NCBI GenBank assembly: GCA_937921685.1
Contig: CAKZUF010000028.1
Location: 1-35,130 of the forward strand
Reading direction: 5' to 3'
Origin: an uncultured archaeon
GTDB lineage: Archaea > Thermoproteota > Nitrososphaeria_A > Caldarchaeales > Calditenuaceae
Length of the DNA: 35,130 nt
Shown here: one piece after another, positions 24,769 through 34,091 of the stretch
Layout of the letters: each line of letters opens with the position of its first letter
Numbering within the stretch: position 1 is the first letter of the stretch
The notes under the pieces: model-generated
Databases searched by the model: none
What the model was told of the DNA's origin: nothing
The model's input: the letters and a program-made list of their open reading frames with translations, nothing else
Translations under genes and position numbers: made by a program

Positions 24769-25540
24769 GACTGTTGCGGAGCTGGAGAAAGGCCTCATAA
24801 TCTACGCTAGGTACAAGATATGGCTATTCTCAGACCTCATTTCATGGCCCTTCTGGACGATATTCTTCTTCCTCTCATTTCTGATGTATGCGCCCTCTCT
24901 CCTCAGCTCGCAATACCATTTAAACGCGTTCACGTGGAGTTTCTTTACATTCATACTCGTGTCGTCCTTTATTTGGGCGTCGAATTTCCTAGCAACTTCG
25001 GCGCAGGCAGGGATACTGGAGTATGTGATATTGACTGGGAGTAGTATTAGGGAGCACATGTTGGGACGCTCTGTTGTCTCATTCATAGATCTCGCCGTTG
25101 GCGGGCCGCTCCTACTACTTATATCGGCGGTGGGTTTTGGGACAAAACTTTCTGTAGCTTATCCGTATCTGATGCTCATTGCAATAGTCCTCGCCTCCGC
25201 CTTCTTCTACTTCTTCTCATCTATGCTGGCCGTCTTACTGGTCTCCCTAAGGTCACCCTGGATAATCATCAACGTAGCCCAGTTTATCATACCTTTCACA
25301 AGCGGGGCAATACCTGTTGAAGTACTCCCTGTAGAGCTCCGCAGCATAATCACATACTCTCCATTCTTCTACGTGATCCACCCAATAGTTGCCTCGGCGA
25401 CTGGCCAATACTTCATGCCTCCAGAGCTAGTTTTAACGGTTGGAGGGATCCTCTGCCTCGCCATCTATCTAGCAAGCAGGGTTCTTGAGGACGTGCTATT
25501 AAGGAGGGCTTTCAGGCATGGGAAATTCACTCTCTTCTAG
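24713..25540 (+). CDS. ABC-2 type transporter permease (second subunit)
   Basis: Multi-TM; 'FTSGAIPVEVLPVELRSIITYSPFFYVIHPIVA'. Start may be internal (about 24740, MSGRAGFIG). Confidence 0.78.
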   Translation: MPSGWERLYMSGRAGFIGRTVAELEKGLIIYARYKIWLFSDLISWPFWTIFFFLSFLMYAPSLLSSQYHLNAFTWSFFTFILVSSFIWASNFLATSAQAGILEYVILTGSSIREHMLGRSVVSFIDLAVGGPLLLLISAVGFGTKLSVAYPYLMLIAIVLASAFFYFFSSMLAVLLVSLRSPWIIINVAQFIIPFTSGAIPVEVLPVELRSIITYSPFFYVIHPIVASATGQYFMPPELVLTVGGILCLAIYLASRVLEDVLLRRAFRHGKFTLF

Positions 25541-26413
25541 CTACGTTTTCCGGAGTGCGACGTTGGCGAGGTATATTCCTAGAAGTGTCGCTGCTGAGGC
25601 GAATACGGTGAGGATTAATAGGTGCCCGAGCATCGCTTGGCTGTTGAGGGGCGCTCCCAGCAGGAGAGCCTCTCTCAGGACCTCTATCCCGTGTGTGAGC
25701 GGATTAATGGCCGCCACCGTTTTCAGCCACTCCGGCATAAGAGTTACGGGATATAGTGCACTGCTAGTGAACATGAGTGGGAGGGTTAAAAGGTTGCTCA
25801 CGGCTATGTGGTATTCCCACGACTTCAACCTAATCGTGACCGAGATTATGAGCGAGGAGAGGGAAGCGCCTAGCAGTGCTAGGGCTAGAACCGCTATGAG
25901 AAACTCAACCGGGCCTGAGACCCTCAACCTCATCCCCAGCGCAAGCCCTATTAGCATGACTAGGAGAGACTGAGTAACTCCGCGGATGATGGCTGAGATT
26001 ACCTTCCCTAGGATTATAGAGCTCCTGCTTATCGGTGCCACGAGTAGTTTGTTTAGAACGCCCAGCCTCCTATCCCATGCAATCGACAGGCCGCTCGACA
26101 TGGACGTGAAGAGCAGGATAACCCCCATCATCCCCACCGCTATGTAGGAGAAGAAATCAATATCGCTGGCCCCGAAAAATCTAGATAGGATCTCGTTCGC
26201 TATTGCAGCGAATCTAGCCGTAGACTCGGGTGGAAGCTGCTTGAGAATATCCTCCGGTATTCTGAACAGGCCTGTGAGGTTAAACGCCTTCCCATAGAGG
26301 CTCATCCAGAGGAGGGGCTGGATCGTCGTCATGAATAGGAGTATGGGGGAGCGGTACCACTTCTTAACCTCGCGTGACGCTATGGCGCCTATCTCAGAGG
26401 CCCTGGCTATCAT
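25541..26413 (-). CDS. ABC-2 type transporter permease (DrrB-like)
   Basis: Multi-TM; 'SSALYPVTLMPEWLKTVAAINPLTHGIEVLREALL'; 4-nt overlap with the ATPase gene. Confidence 0.87.
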   Translation of the reverse strand: MIARASEIGAIASREVKKWYRSPILLFMTTIQPLLWMSLYGKAFNLTGLFRIPEDILKQLPPESTARFAAIANEILSRFFGASDIDFFSYIAVGMMGVILLFTSMSSGLSIAWDRRLGVLNKLLVAPISRSSIILGKVISAIIRGVTQSLLVMLIGLALGMRLRVSGPVEFLIAVLALALLGASLSSLIISVTIRLKSWEYHIAVSNLLTLPLMFTSSALYPVTLMPEWLKTVAAINPLTHGIEVLREALLLGAPLNSQAMLGHLLILTVFASAATLLGIYLANVALRKT

Positions 26414-27408
26414 GACCTCGCCCTCCTTATCGCAATATTCCTTCGGGTGATCTCCTCCTTGACCCCGTTCTCGTCTCTCAGCCTTCTACCGGTGAGGCTC
26501 AGGAAGACCTCCTCAAGGCTCGGCTTCTTCATCTCAACACGTCTAACACTCACACCATCCCTTATAAGCGCCGATATCACCGCAGGCAGCACCTCCTCCC
26601 CCCTCACAGCTTTTACCACCGCCCGCTCACTGTCTAAAACCACGTCGACAACACCGGGCAAAGCTCTCAACCTCTCTCCAATGACGAGCCCATTTATCTC
26701 TGAGACCTCGAGCTCTATCAGGTCTCCGCCTATTGAGGATTTCAGGCGGCTTGGCGTGTCTATTGCCTTGATCCGTCCATAGTCTATTATGGCGACCCTG
26801 TCGCAGAGGTTGTCCGCCTCGTCCATGTAGTGGGTGGTCATGAATATTGTTACGCCCCTCTCCCTGACCAGCGTTCTTATGTAGTTCCATATCGCAGCCC
26901 GGGTCTGCACGTCAAGCCCGAGTGTGGGCTCGTCGAGGAAGAGTATCTTGGGCTCATGTATGAGTGAGCATCCTATTTCAAGCCTCTTCTTCATCCCGCC
27001 CGAGTATGACTCGACCTTCTTGTTAGCGAACCTCTCCAGCTCCATGAGCTCAAGTATCTCCTTCACCCTCACTCTTGCCTCCTCCTTCGGCACGTGATAG
27101 AGCGCCGCATGTAGCATCATGTTTTCGTATCCGGTCAACTCGTCGTCTACGGTCAATTCCTGCGGGGCCAGCCCGATGACCTCTCTGACCTTTTCAGGCT
27201 CATCGACTATGTCGTAGCCCCATACTCTCGCGCTCCCTGCTGTGGGCCTTATGAGTGTTGTCAGCATGTTTATAGTCGTTGTTTTGCCAGCCCCATTCGG
27301 CCCTAGGAACCCGAAGACCTCGCCTTCCTCCACTGCGAATGATACCTTGTCGACCGCTACGATTTCTCCGAAAACCTTTCTAAGACCATGCGCCTCTATA
27401 GCGCTCAC
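26410..27408 (-). CDS. ABC transporter ATP-binding protein (DrrA-like)
   Basis: GPNGAGKTTTINML; 'ESYSGGMKKRLEIGCSLIHEPKILFLDEPTLGLDVQTR'. Confidence 0.92.
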   Translation of the reverse strand: MSAIEAHGLRKVFGEIVAVDKVSFAVEEGEVFGFLGPNGAGKTTTINMLTTLIRPTAGSARVWGYDIVDEPEKVREVIGLAPQELTVDDELTGYENMMLHAALYHVPKEEARVRVKEILELMELERFANKKVESYSGGMKKRLEIGCSLIHEPKILFLDEPTLGLDVQTRAAIWNYIRTLVRERGVTIFMTTHYMDEADNLCDRVAIIDYGRIKAIDTPSRLKSSIGGDLIELEVSEINGLVIGERLRALPGVVDVVLDSERAVVKAVRGEEVLPAVISALIRDGVSVRRVEMKKPSLEEVFLSLTGRRLRDENGVKEEITRRNIAIRRARS

Positions 27409-27899
27409 CTAGACCCGCCCTCGCCTAGGCTCAGTATCTTTCTCCTCGCCTCGTCAAGTATCTTCGTAACTTCGCTCAGTCTCTCGGTGGGGTAGCCAAT
27501 ATATGCGTGTAAGACTGTGAGCCCCAGCCTCCGAGCCGAGTCCAAAAGCTCTAAGCCCTCAATAGATGTAGCCCTCTTACACTTTTCATAGAAGGCCGTT
27601 AGCTGGTCCCTTCTCTCGCTGAGGAACCTCAGCCCATCCTCTGTTATCCTGTATCGCTTCCTTCCATCCTCAACTGTCTCACTCTCTATGAGGCCTTCAT
27701 CCTCCAGCCACTGGAGAGTAGGATATACCGCGCCGGGGCTGGGAGTGTACCAGCCCCCGAACATTTCCCTGATGCTCCTTATGACCTCGTAGCCCCTCTT
27801 AGGTTCGTCCTTAAGCGCCTCTAAGACAAGCAGCCTCATATCGCCTCGACCCATCCATCTGAGCCCCATCAAGAGTGGTAGCCTTCCGACTCCCTTCAT
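27405..27899 (-). CDS. PadR family transcriptional regulator
   Basis: 'ALKDEPKRGYEVIRSIREMFGGWYTPSPGAVYPTLQWLEDEGLIESETVEDGRKRYRITEDG' is the PadR wHTH; 4-nt overlap with the ABC ATPase gene. Confidence 0.92.
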   Translation of the reverse strand: MKGVGRLPLLMGLRWMGRGDMRLLVLEALKDEPKRGYEVIRSIREMFGGWYTPSPGAVYPTLQWLEDEGLIESETVEDGRKRYRITEDGLRFLSERRDQLTAFYEKCKRATSIEGLELLDSARRLGLTVLHAYIGYPTERLSEVTKILDEARRKILSLGEGGSR

Positions 27900-27903
27900 A
27901 TCT

Positions 27904-27934
27904 CGATATATCGTGAGCTTATGCGATATATAAT
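27904..27934 (-). promoter_or_regulatory. Candidate PadR operator overlapping the promoter
   Basis: Perfect palindrome CGATATATCG at 27904-27913 inside TCtCGATATATCGtGA, and a second CGATATATaa copy starting at 27924 (20-bp spacing) that overlaps the minus-strand TATA box (ATTATATAT). Confidence 0.6.
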
Positions 27935-27947
27935 CCTAACACAACCC

Positions 27948-29009
27948 TTACCGCCTTAAACTAATCCCCTGACAGATTATCTCCACTCCCCGAGACCTCT
28001 CCCCAACCTCAAACCTCGCCCCAGTGAGGCTGCCCACCACCTCCACGCCCGTGGAGGTATGGCTCGTCATGGCGCTCGTCCTGATCCTAGACTCTCCGTC
28101 TGCTAGGGCCATCCAGATGATGAGCTGGTCTGCTAGGTGTTTGTCGATGGGTGCGCCTGTGGCGAGCTGGGAGAGCGCATCATCAACCGCCCTCCTAGCC
28201 ACTTCCTCAGCGGGGACGCCCTTCTCGCCGAGCGAGTCGAAGCCCATTACGAGGCCATTGGAGAGCCGCGCAAGTATAAAGACTCCTGTGCCCGGGTCTA
28301 TGGAGTTTCTCGGGTCTTGTGGTCCAAGAGACTCTGTCTTCACCACGATTTCCCTGTATCCAGCCTTTCTGAGCAGGGACTCTGCGGCCCCGGCCATACG
28401 CCGGACAATATGGTCTGGGAGATTGCAGCTATATGCATAGACCTCCAACACCTTCAACTCCGCATCCACGGCCTCGATGGGTCTGAGCCTCTCAACGGGC
28501 TGAGTCTCAACCCTCACCACTCCCTGCCCCCTAGGATAAAACCCCCTCCTCACCAGCCTGACCTCAGCGTTAACGCCCATCCTCCTCAAAGCTGGCAAAA
28601 GCACCTCCTGGATATAGTCGATGGGTGGTGCTAGGGGGTTGTTTGTTCCGCCTCGGAGTTCGACTTCACATGGGCCGTCGGCGAAGCACAGGATTGGCAA
28701 AAGTGACTGGAGGACGAGCGACACGCTTCCGGCAGTACCGGTGTCGAAGAAGTATCTACCTGCACGGGGTTTTGAAGGCTTAAAGACTATGCTAGATGAG
28801 CCGACCTTCAGCCCTTCTACCGAGCCTCCACAGACCTCCGCCACCGACCTAATAGCAGTTATGTGCTGCGGCCTCAGCCCCGGCGGCCTACGCTTAGCCC
28901 GGATATTGTAAATCCTTAGCTCCTCCCCCAGCAGGGCGCAGGTCGAGACAGCGTATCTCAGGACTTGGCCGCCGCCCTCACCTATACTGCCGTCAACGAC
29001 CTTAACCAT
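27948..29009 (-). CDS. rtcA: RNA 3'-terminal phosphate cyclase
   Basis: 'DGSIGEGGGQVLRYAVSTCALLGEELRIYNIRAKRRPPGLRPQHI', 'RRGFYPRGQGVVRVE', 'HLADQLIIWMALADG' motifs. Confidence 0.95.
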   Translation of the reverse strand: MVKVVDGSIGEGGGQVLRYAVSTCALLGEELRIYNIRAKRRPPGLRPQHITAIRSVAEVCGGSVEGLKVGSSSIVFKPSKPRAGRYFFDTGTAGSVSLVLQSLLPILCFADGPCEVELRGGTNNPLAPPIDYIQEVLLPALRRMGVNAEVRLVRRGFYPRGQGVVRVETQPVERLRPIEAVDAELKVLEVYAYSCNLPDHIVRRMAGAAESLLRKAGYREIVVKTESLGPQDPRNSIDPGTGVFILARLSNGLVMGFDSLGEKGVPAEEVARRAVDDALSQLATGAPIDKHLADQLIIWMALADGESRIRTSAMTSHTSTGVEVVGSLTGARFEVGERSRGVEIICQGISLRR

Positions 29010-29063
29010 AAGCCCGGCACCCGTCCAACAGTCTGTTGACTGATGCTATAAACCGTAGAGGGC

Positions 29064-30422
29064 CTATGCTGGTAGGCCGAGGAGCCTCAGCAGGGCCATA
29101 TGCTCCTCACTCCTCACGGGATAGTAGATGAAGAACCACATGAGCTGGGCACCCACAACAATCCAGGTGACATAGCTGGGCATATCCCTCTTAGTCAATA
29201 TGTCAGCTATCGCGATGGAGAGGATGGGCAGCGTGAAGTAGAAGTAGAATGGATAGACCCAGCGGCTTAAAAGATACGCGAGCGGGAAATAAATGAGATA
29301 GTTAAACAACGCCCAAATAGTGAAGAAGGTGTCAACCGCCTCCCTCCCCTCGTGACGGAGGCTCTTCACACCCCTCAGATGCCGTATGATCTCTCTGAAA
29401 CCAACAGGTATCGAGTAGATTGCAGCAATCCAGAAGAGCCACCAGAGCGGGCTCTGAATGCCGTAATAGAGTATGGGGTGCTGCTCCCGACTATCGATCA
29501 GGACTGTCACAACATAGAAGCCCATCGGGCTGAATCCTCCGACTGGTAGGACCCAGTTTAGTGGAAGGTCAACCACAGTTTTTCCACCATTGTCCTTGTG
29601 GACGCAGTAGAGTGGAAGGTGAGGCTCCGCGCAGTTGAACCTGAGCGAGGAGTGATAGCTCAGGATAAAGTCCATGTGGGCGAATGGGTGTGGATAGGCT
29701 TGGAATTGGACATCATACACCGCGAGACCCGCTGTCGCAATTGCGAAAAGAAGGAGGCTATGGAATACTATAATCCGCGTCGAGTGTGAGACCCGCGCGG
29801 GAGCATCTCCGTTAGACCTGCTTGCAATAAGCGCGTAATAAATAATGACTCCTAAAGCCGTGAACAATGCGGATGTCTTCGACAATACGGAGGCAGCAAG
29901 AGCAATTGTCCCAAAGTATTGTCGTCCAGCTATGAAGAGGTAGGCTCCTAAGAGTGCGAAAAAGAGTGAGGGCGCGTCTAGAATTGCAATTGAGGCGATG
30001 TTGAAGCTTGTCACATCTAGCGCGAAGAGGAGGACGGATAGAAGGGCTGACTTCCCATCCCCAATCAACCTACGAGCTAGTAAGTATAGGATGGGGAGTG
30101 TGAGTGTACCGCTGATTACTGAGGGGAGACGCCAAGCTAGGGGTGTGTCGCCGAGAGCAAGTATCGAATACATTATAAGATATTTTGCGAGTGGTGGATG
30201 TTCATTATTCGCGGCTTCGCCGTTAATCATCTTCCTAACCGCTCTGATATAGTGTGCTTCATCGAAGACGAATCCACATCCCGAGGTCTGCTCAATACAC
30301 TCGTGCGGAGGCCTCTCAGGTGAGGGCGTATTAATTATTGATAGTTTCAGAACAATGTAGATTATAGTGAGCACTATTACGACAGTCTTTGGCTGGCTTA
30401 GCTTGGAAAGCCATGGGCGCAT
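29064..30422 (-). CDS. Glycosyltransferase family 39 (protein O-mannosyltransferase-like) membrane protein
   Basis: 'FDEAHYIRAVRKMINGEAANNEHPPLAKYLIMYSI' (PMT acidic motif and EHPPL) followed by many TM segments. Confidence 0.8.
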   Translation of the reverse strand: MRPWLSKLSQPKTVVIVLTIIYIVLKLSIINTPSPERPPHECIEQTSGCGFVFDEAHYIRAVRKMINGEAANNEHPPLAKYLIMYSILALGDTPLAWRLPSVISGTLTLPILYLLARRLIGDGKSALLSVLLFALDVTSFNIASIAILDAPSLFFALLGAYLFIAGRQYFGTIALAASVLSKTSALFTALGVIIYYALIASRSNGDAPARVSHSTRIIVFHSLLLFAIATAGLAVYDVQFQAYPHPFAHMDFILSYHSSLRFNCAEPHLPLYCVHKDNGGKTVVDLPLNWVLPVGGFSPMGFYVVTVLIDSREQHPILYYGIQSPLWWLFWIAAIYSIPVGFREIIRHLRGVKSLRHEGREAVDTFFTIWALFNYLIYFPLAYLLSRWVYPFYFYFTLPILSIAIADILTKRDMPSYVTWIVVGAQLMWFFIYYPVRSEEHMALLRLLGLPA

Positions 30423-30431
30423 GATTCTACA

Positions 30432-30695
30432 CTACCGTCTCAGAGTGATCTCTATATAGCTGATATTTCTCGGCTTATTGTCCACTACAATCGTCTCGGT
30501 GCCTATGTTTATACTCTCTATCCGAATATCCGTGACAAACCCCCTCCTCAGAGTATTTACTACGTCTACGCATGAGCTTATCCTCCGCCCCCTAGCCCTT
30601 AAGACCACCCTGTCGCTACCTCTATTGAACGTTGTTAGACAAGCCGTAACATAGCTCAGGATCGGCTTTTTACCTATTATCACTTGGGGGATCAA
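30432..30695 (-). CDS. albA: Alba family DNA/RNA-binding protein
   Basis: 'VIIGKKPILSYVTACLTTFNRGSDRVVLRARGRRISSCVDVVNTLRRGF...ISYIEITL' matches Alba throughout. TTG start with a TATA-like sequence about 30 nt upstream. Confidence 0.9.
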   Translation of the reverse strand: MIPQVIIGKKPILSYVTACLTTFNRGSDRVVLRARGRRISSCVDVVNTLRRGFVTDIRIESINIGTETIVVDNKPRNISYIEITLRR

Positions 30696-30755
30696 CTGGC
30701 TTGTAATACATCAACGTCCATATAGATATAACAATTTCCCTCTCTGGGCTTTTCT

Positions 30756-32525
30756 TTAGAGGAATACGGCGATGAAGAAACCTGTGATCGCTGAGCAGAA
30801 TAGGCCGGACAGGTAGATCAGGGCATGACGCTTTACGCGGGTGGCTAGTTTTTCGAATAGCTCTTCCGTGAAGAGTCTGACGCCCTCGTGCTTAATCCTC
30901 ACATAGGCGGCTTCCACCTCCTCGGCTGACGCCGAGGCCTCGGATGAGAGTCTCTCAAAGATGCTTACAATCTCTTCCCGGGAAGTGTTCTCCCCTACCG
31001 GATAGTATCCGCGTCCTCCCAGCATGACCCCATTCACAGAGTGTGTATCTGTCGTTAAAATCTCAGCTGTCTGCCATCCCATGCCCATAAGCCTTTGTCG
31101 TAGGATGTCCGTGACCCATGGTATGGCGTTGTTTCCATCTATGACGCCTAGTGCCGCTTGGTGGCCGTCTACTTTGAGAGCCACGAGAGAGTAGCCGCAT
31201 GGGCCTATACCTCTCCGCGGGTCATGCTCTCCGAACCCCGCCCGACATATTGAGAGCTGAAGCCTGCCGCGTGAGGACTCTCCTGTCTCATTAAATCTTT
31301 TTAGGAGGCTTTGGATGTCCGCTAAGTCTTCAGGGCTGAGCCTCTTAAATCTAGGGGAGAAAGAGTTGTGTGGGTCGATTACAGAGGTGTTAACCTCGTC
31401 CGCGAAGTTAGCTATCTCTTCTGGGATATCCTCCATGGGTTCTGGGTGGAGGCTAATTACTGCGGCCCTCCTACCAGCCAGCTCTAGCATGAAGCCCCTT
31501 GCTTTTCCAGCCCCAATCCATGTCCAGAGGCCAGCCTCATCGCTCCACCCATCCTTGACATTGCATATTCCTGCTACAACTTCTTCAGCAACTCGTTCAG
31601 CGTCACGGCTGGCGATTATATCCGACCTGTGGGTTGCGCATCCCTTCACCGTGACAGCTGTAATCCCCCTCGTAGCCGCCTTGGACTCTATCAGCCAGTT
31701 AAGCATCGAGCTACCCATCCTCCTAAACGGGCCCATGTGGAACCCCAAAACTATTAGGGCTGATAGCCTCCCCGTCCTCTTACCCTTGAACACAAATGCT
31801 TCAGTGATCCGCTCCCCGATTTTTCCAAGCCTATACAGCGCATTCTCGAGGATTGTGGGATTTCCTTCAAGCATTAGCCTTGCTAAGCCCCTTGACAGCC
31901 TTATGGACGAGACGCCATCCCCATCCGGGAGGCTCAGGAAGAAGAGGGTTGAAGCTGCGATTACTGCTCCCAGAGGTGGACTAGCTAGGACTATGCCGGG
32001 TAGCGGTGCATCCAGTGCGAGGGTGATGAACAGGGCCGCGAGGAGGGGCTCCACCAGTGCCCAAGTGGCGATGAGTGGGCCTCGGTCCCCGTCTATTATC
32101 CATGTAAGTGTAATTCTGATGAAGGTGGTTATAGCAAGGGAGGCGGTGAGCAGAGGGATTAGAATGTTCAGCCCCATGGCGGTGGAAAGATATCCGAGAA
32201 AGAAGGCTGCTATGATGAAGTAGTTTGAGAGGAGTGTCAGCTGGCAGAGGCGCCTGAAAGTCGAGTGGAGTGGCAGGCCGTGGAAAATATTCACTGATAT
32301 TGCTGCGAGAAGCAGAGGTAGGGCTGCGAAACCAGCAACACTATAGAACATTGACTGGAGGTGTTTCCCGCTGAGATAGCCTGTGACACCTCCTAGGATA
32401 CCCGCCGTGGCCACGGTCAATATAACGGGGTGTTGGCTTCCCGGGACCTTGAATATGTACTTGTACCTCGATGCAAGGTAGTCGGCGGGATCCTCCATTT
32501 CAAGCTGATGAGGCCTTGGCTTCAT
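30756..32525 (-). CDS. DUF2070 family archaeal membrane protein
   Basis: N-terminal multi-TM block plus soluble domain with 'LIVLGFHMGPFRRMGSSMLNWLIE' and 'EILTTDTHSVNGVMLGGRGYYPVG', and a terminal TM. Confidence 0.75.
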   Translation of the reverse strand: MKPRPHQLEMEDPADYLASRYKYIFKVPGSQHPVILTVATAGILGGVTGYLSGKHLQSMFYSVAGFAALPLLLAAISVNIFHGLPLHSTFRRLCQLTLLSNYFIIAAFFLGYLSTAMGLNILIPLLTASLAITTFIRITLTWIIDGDRGPLIATWALVEPLLAALFITLALDAPLPGIVLASPPLGAVIAASTLFFLSLPDGDGVSSIRLSRGLARLMLEGNPTILENALYRLGKIGERITEAFVFKGKRTGRLSALIVLGFHMGPFRRMGSSMLNWLIESKAATRGITAVTVKGCATHRSDIIASRDAERVAEEVVAGICNVKDGWSDEAGLWTWIGAGKARGFMLELAGRRAAVISLHPEPMEDIPEEIANFADEVNTSVIDPHNSFSPRFKRLSPEDLADIQSLLKRFNETGESSRGRLQLSICRAGFGEHDPRRGIGPCGYSLVALKVDGHQAALGVIDGNNAIPWVTDILRQRLMGMGWQTAEILTTDTHSVNGVMLGGRGYYPVGENTSREEIVSIFERLSSEASASAEEVEAAYVRIKHEGVRLFTEELFEKLATRVKRHALIYLSGLFCSAITGFFIAVFL

Positions 32526-32547
32526 AAAAACCCTGTCACCGACCCCC

Positions 32548-33558
32548 TCAGGGCAGGATCTCCTCTAGGCTGCGAGCCCCCATACCGTCCAGTATCTTGG
32601 CTAAGTCGGCGACTATTTGTCTGACGACACGGGGTCCGCGGTATGTCAGCGCCGTGTAGACCTGAATCGTAGACGCTCCAAGTCTAAAGGCTTGTAATGC
32701 GTCCTCAGCGGTGAAGATGCCTCCAACAGCATTTATCTCGCAGTTGTCTCCGACGAGGCTGCGCAATTCCCTCAGCGTCTCCAGCATGTAGGGGTTTAGC
32801 GGCTTACCACTGAGCCCTCCAAACCCTGTAGAGAGCCGGACCTCACTGACTGGAAGCGTGTTAACTGCTGTAATGCTCTCAAGGCCTTGGTCAACCCAGA
32901 TCTTTACAGCCCTCAGAACGTGGCTCCGAAGCTCCGATCGCGCCAGAGGCGGAATCTTAAGAGCTAGAGGGCACCACTTAACACTAACAAGCAGTTCGAC
33001 GAGGCGGCTAAACCTCTCCTGAGACCATATCGCAGCAGCGTCCCGGAGGCTCGGCGAGCTCAGATTCACCTCTACACCGGCGACCACCCCCCTCAGCCTC
33101 TCATAGCAGGCAACAATTTCCAGTGGGTCTTCTCCAGCGATGCTCGCGACCACTGGGACACCGGCAAGAGGCGCGCCGACCGACAAGTTTCTGGCGAAGA
33201 CCTCTATGCCCGGGCTCGGCAGGCCCATAGCATTGACAAGGGCCTCACCCCTCCTCCTAACTATCCGCGGCCTCTTGTTCCCCGGCCTAGGGTTTAGCGT
33301 AACAGAGCCAGCAACTAAATATCCGAACCCGAGGCTGGAAAGGTGTGCTACGCTCTCGCCCGTCTTGTCGAAGCCGGCTGCGAGTCCTATAGGTGGGGTG
33401 AGCCTGCCGAGCCATGTCTTTAGCCGGATTCCCTCGGGAGGCTCAAACTTTCTTGGTTTGAGCAGCTTAACCAGCCTTAAACCTGCCTTGTGTGCATCCT
33501 CTGGAGGGAGGAGCCTCAGGAGCCTGTGAGCTAGGTCTGGTATTGTGAGTCCTGACAC
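32548..33558 (-). CDS. pyrD: Dihydroorotate dehydrogenase, class 2-like
   Basis: 'PIGLAAGFDKTGESVAHLSSLGFGYLVAGSVTLNPRPGNKRPRIVRR', 'VEVNLSSPSLRD', 'TGFGGLSGKPLNPYMLETLREL', 'INAVGGIFTAEDALQ'. Confidence 0.9.
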   Translation of the reverse strand: MSGLTIPDLAHRLLRLLPPEDAHKAGLRLVKLLKPRKFEPPEGIRLKTWLGRLTPPIGLAAGFDKTGESVAHLSSLGFGYLVAGSVTLNPRPGNKRPRIVRRRGEALVNAMGLPSPGIEVFARNLSVGAPLAGVPVVASIAGEDPLEIVACYERLRGVVAGVEVNLSSPSLRDAAAIWSQERFSRLVELLVSVKWCPLALKIPPLARSELRSHVLRAVKIWVDQGLESITAVNTLPVSEVRLSTGFGGLSGKPLNPYMLETLRELRSLVGDNCEINAVGGIFTAEDALQAFRLGASTIQVYTALTYRGPRVVRQIVADLAKILDGMGARSLEEILP

Positions 33559-33583
33559 ACCGGAGGGTATTGTTATTCCGCCC

Positions 33584-34039
33584 TTATTTATTCGAGGGGT
33601 GCGCGTGAAGCCCGGCAGGGCTGTCAGCCGAGGCTATTATTCTTCCACTCCAAGGACAGTATCGGCCAACCGTGTCAACCCAGTAGTAGAGGTCATGCTC
33701 TACATGGCTTGGAAGGCCGTCACACAGCTCTATCGAGACCTCAACCAGCCTGACCGTGTCGGGGCGAAGATGCCAGCTCCAAGGCCTGTTAAAGCCCCCA
33801 TCTCCACGCTCAAGCTCACCGGTTGGAAAGAGATTATTCAACCCCCTCAAATTATCCTCAGCCAGCCTTATCGTCTCCTCATCCGTCACATAGATGACGA
33901 ACCGCTCACCCACTACGTCGACCAGAAAATACCTCCCACCACCCCGCCCTCCCCCAGACAATATAGGAGAGAACAAAAGCAGCGCTACGACAGAAAAAGC
34001 AAAGACAGCTAATAGGAGAGCTAAGAAGACTCTATTCAA
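33584..34039 (-). CDS. Membrane-anchored BP74-like domain protein
   Basis: N-terminal TM (LALLLAVFAFSVVALLLF), then 'RFVIYVTDEETIRLAEDNL...PWSWHLRPDTVRLVEVSIELCDGLPSHVEHDLYYWVDTVGRYCPWSGRII', recognised as BP74 N-terminal-domain-like. Confidence 0.65.
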   Translation of the reverse strand: MNRVFLALLLAVFAFSVVALLLFSPILSGGGRGGGRYFLVDVVGERFVIYVTDEETIRLAEDNLRGLNNLFPTGELERGDGGFNRPWSWHLRPDTVRLVEVSIELCDGLPSHVEHDLYYWVDTVGRYCPWSGRIIASADSPAGLHAHPSNK

Positions 34040-34091
34040 AACTGAACATCAAAAAAGCTTAGACAATATATATCGATTTGCCACACAACGC

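Noticed and set aside
25518-25973. 151-aa plus-strand ORF with Ser/Arg-rich product
   Set aside because: Overlaps both convergent ABC permease genes; the permease frames are clearly the real ones.
31315-32223. 302-aa plus-strand ORF
   Set aside because: Fully antisense to the well-supported DUF2070 gene; composition looks like a codon-bias shadow ORF and no family is recognisable.
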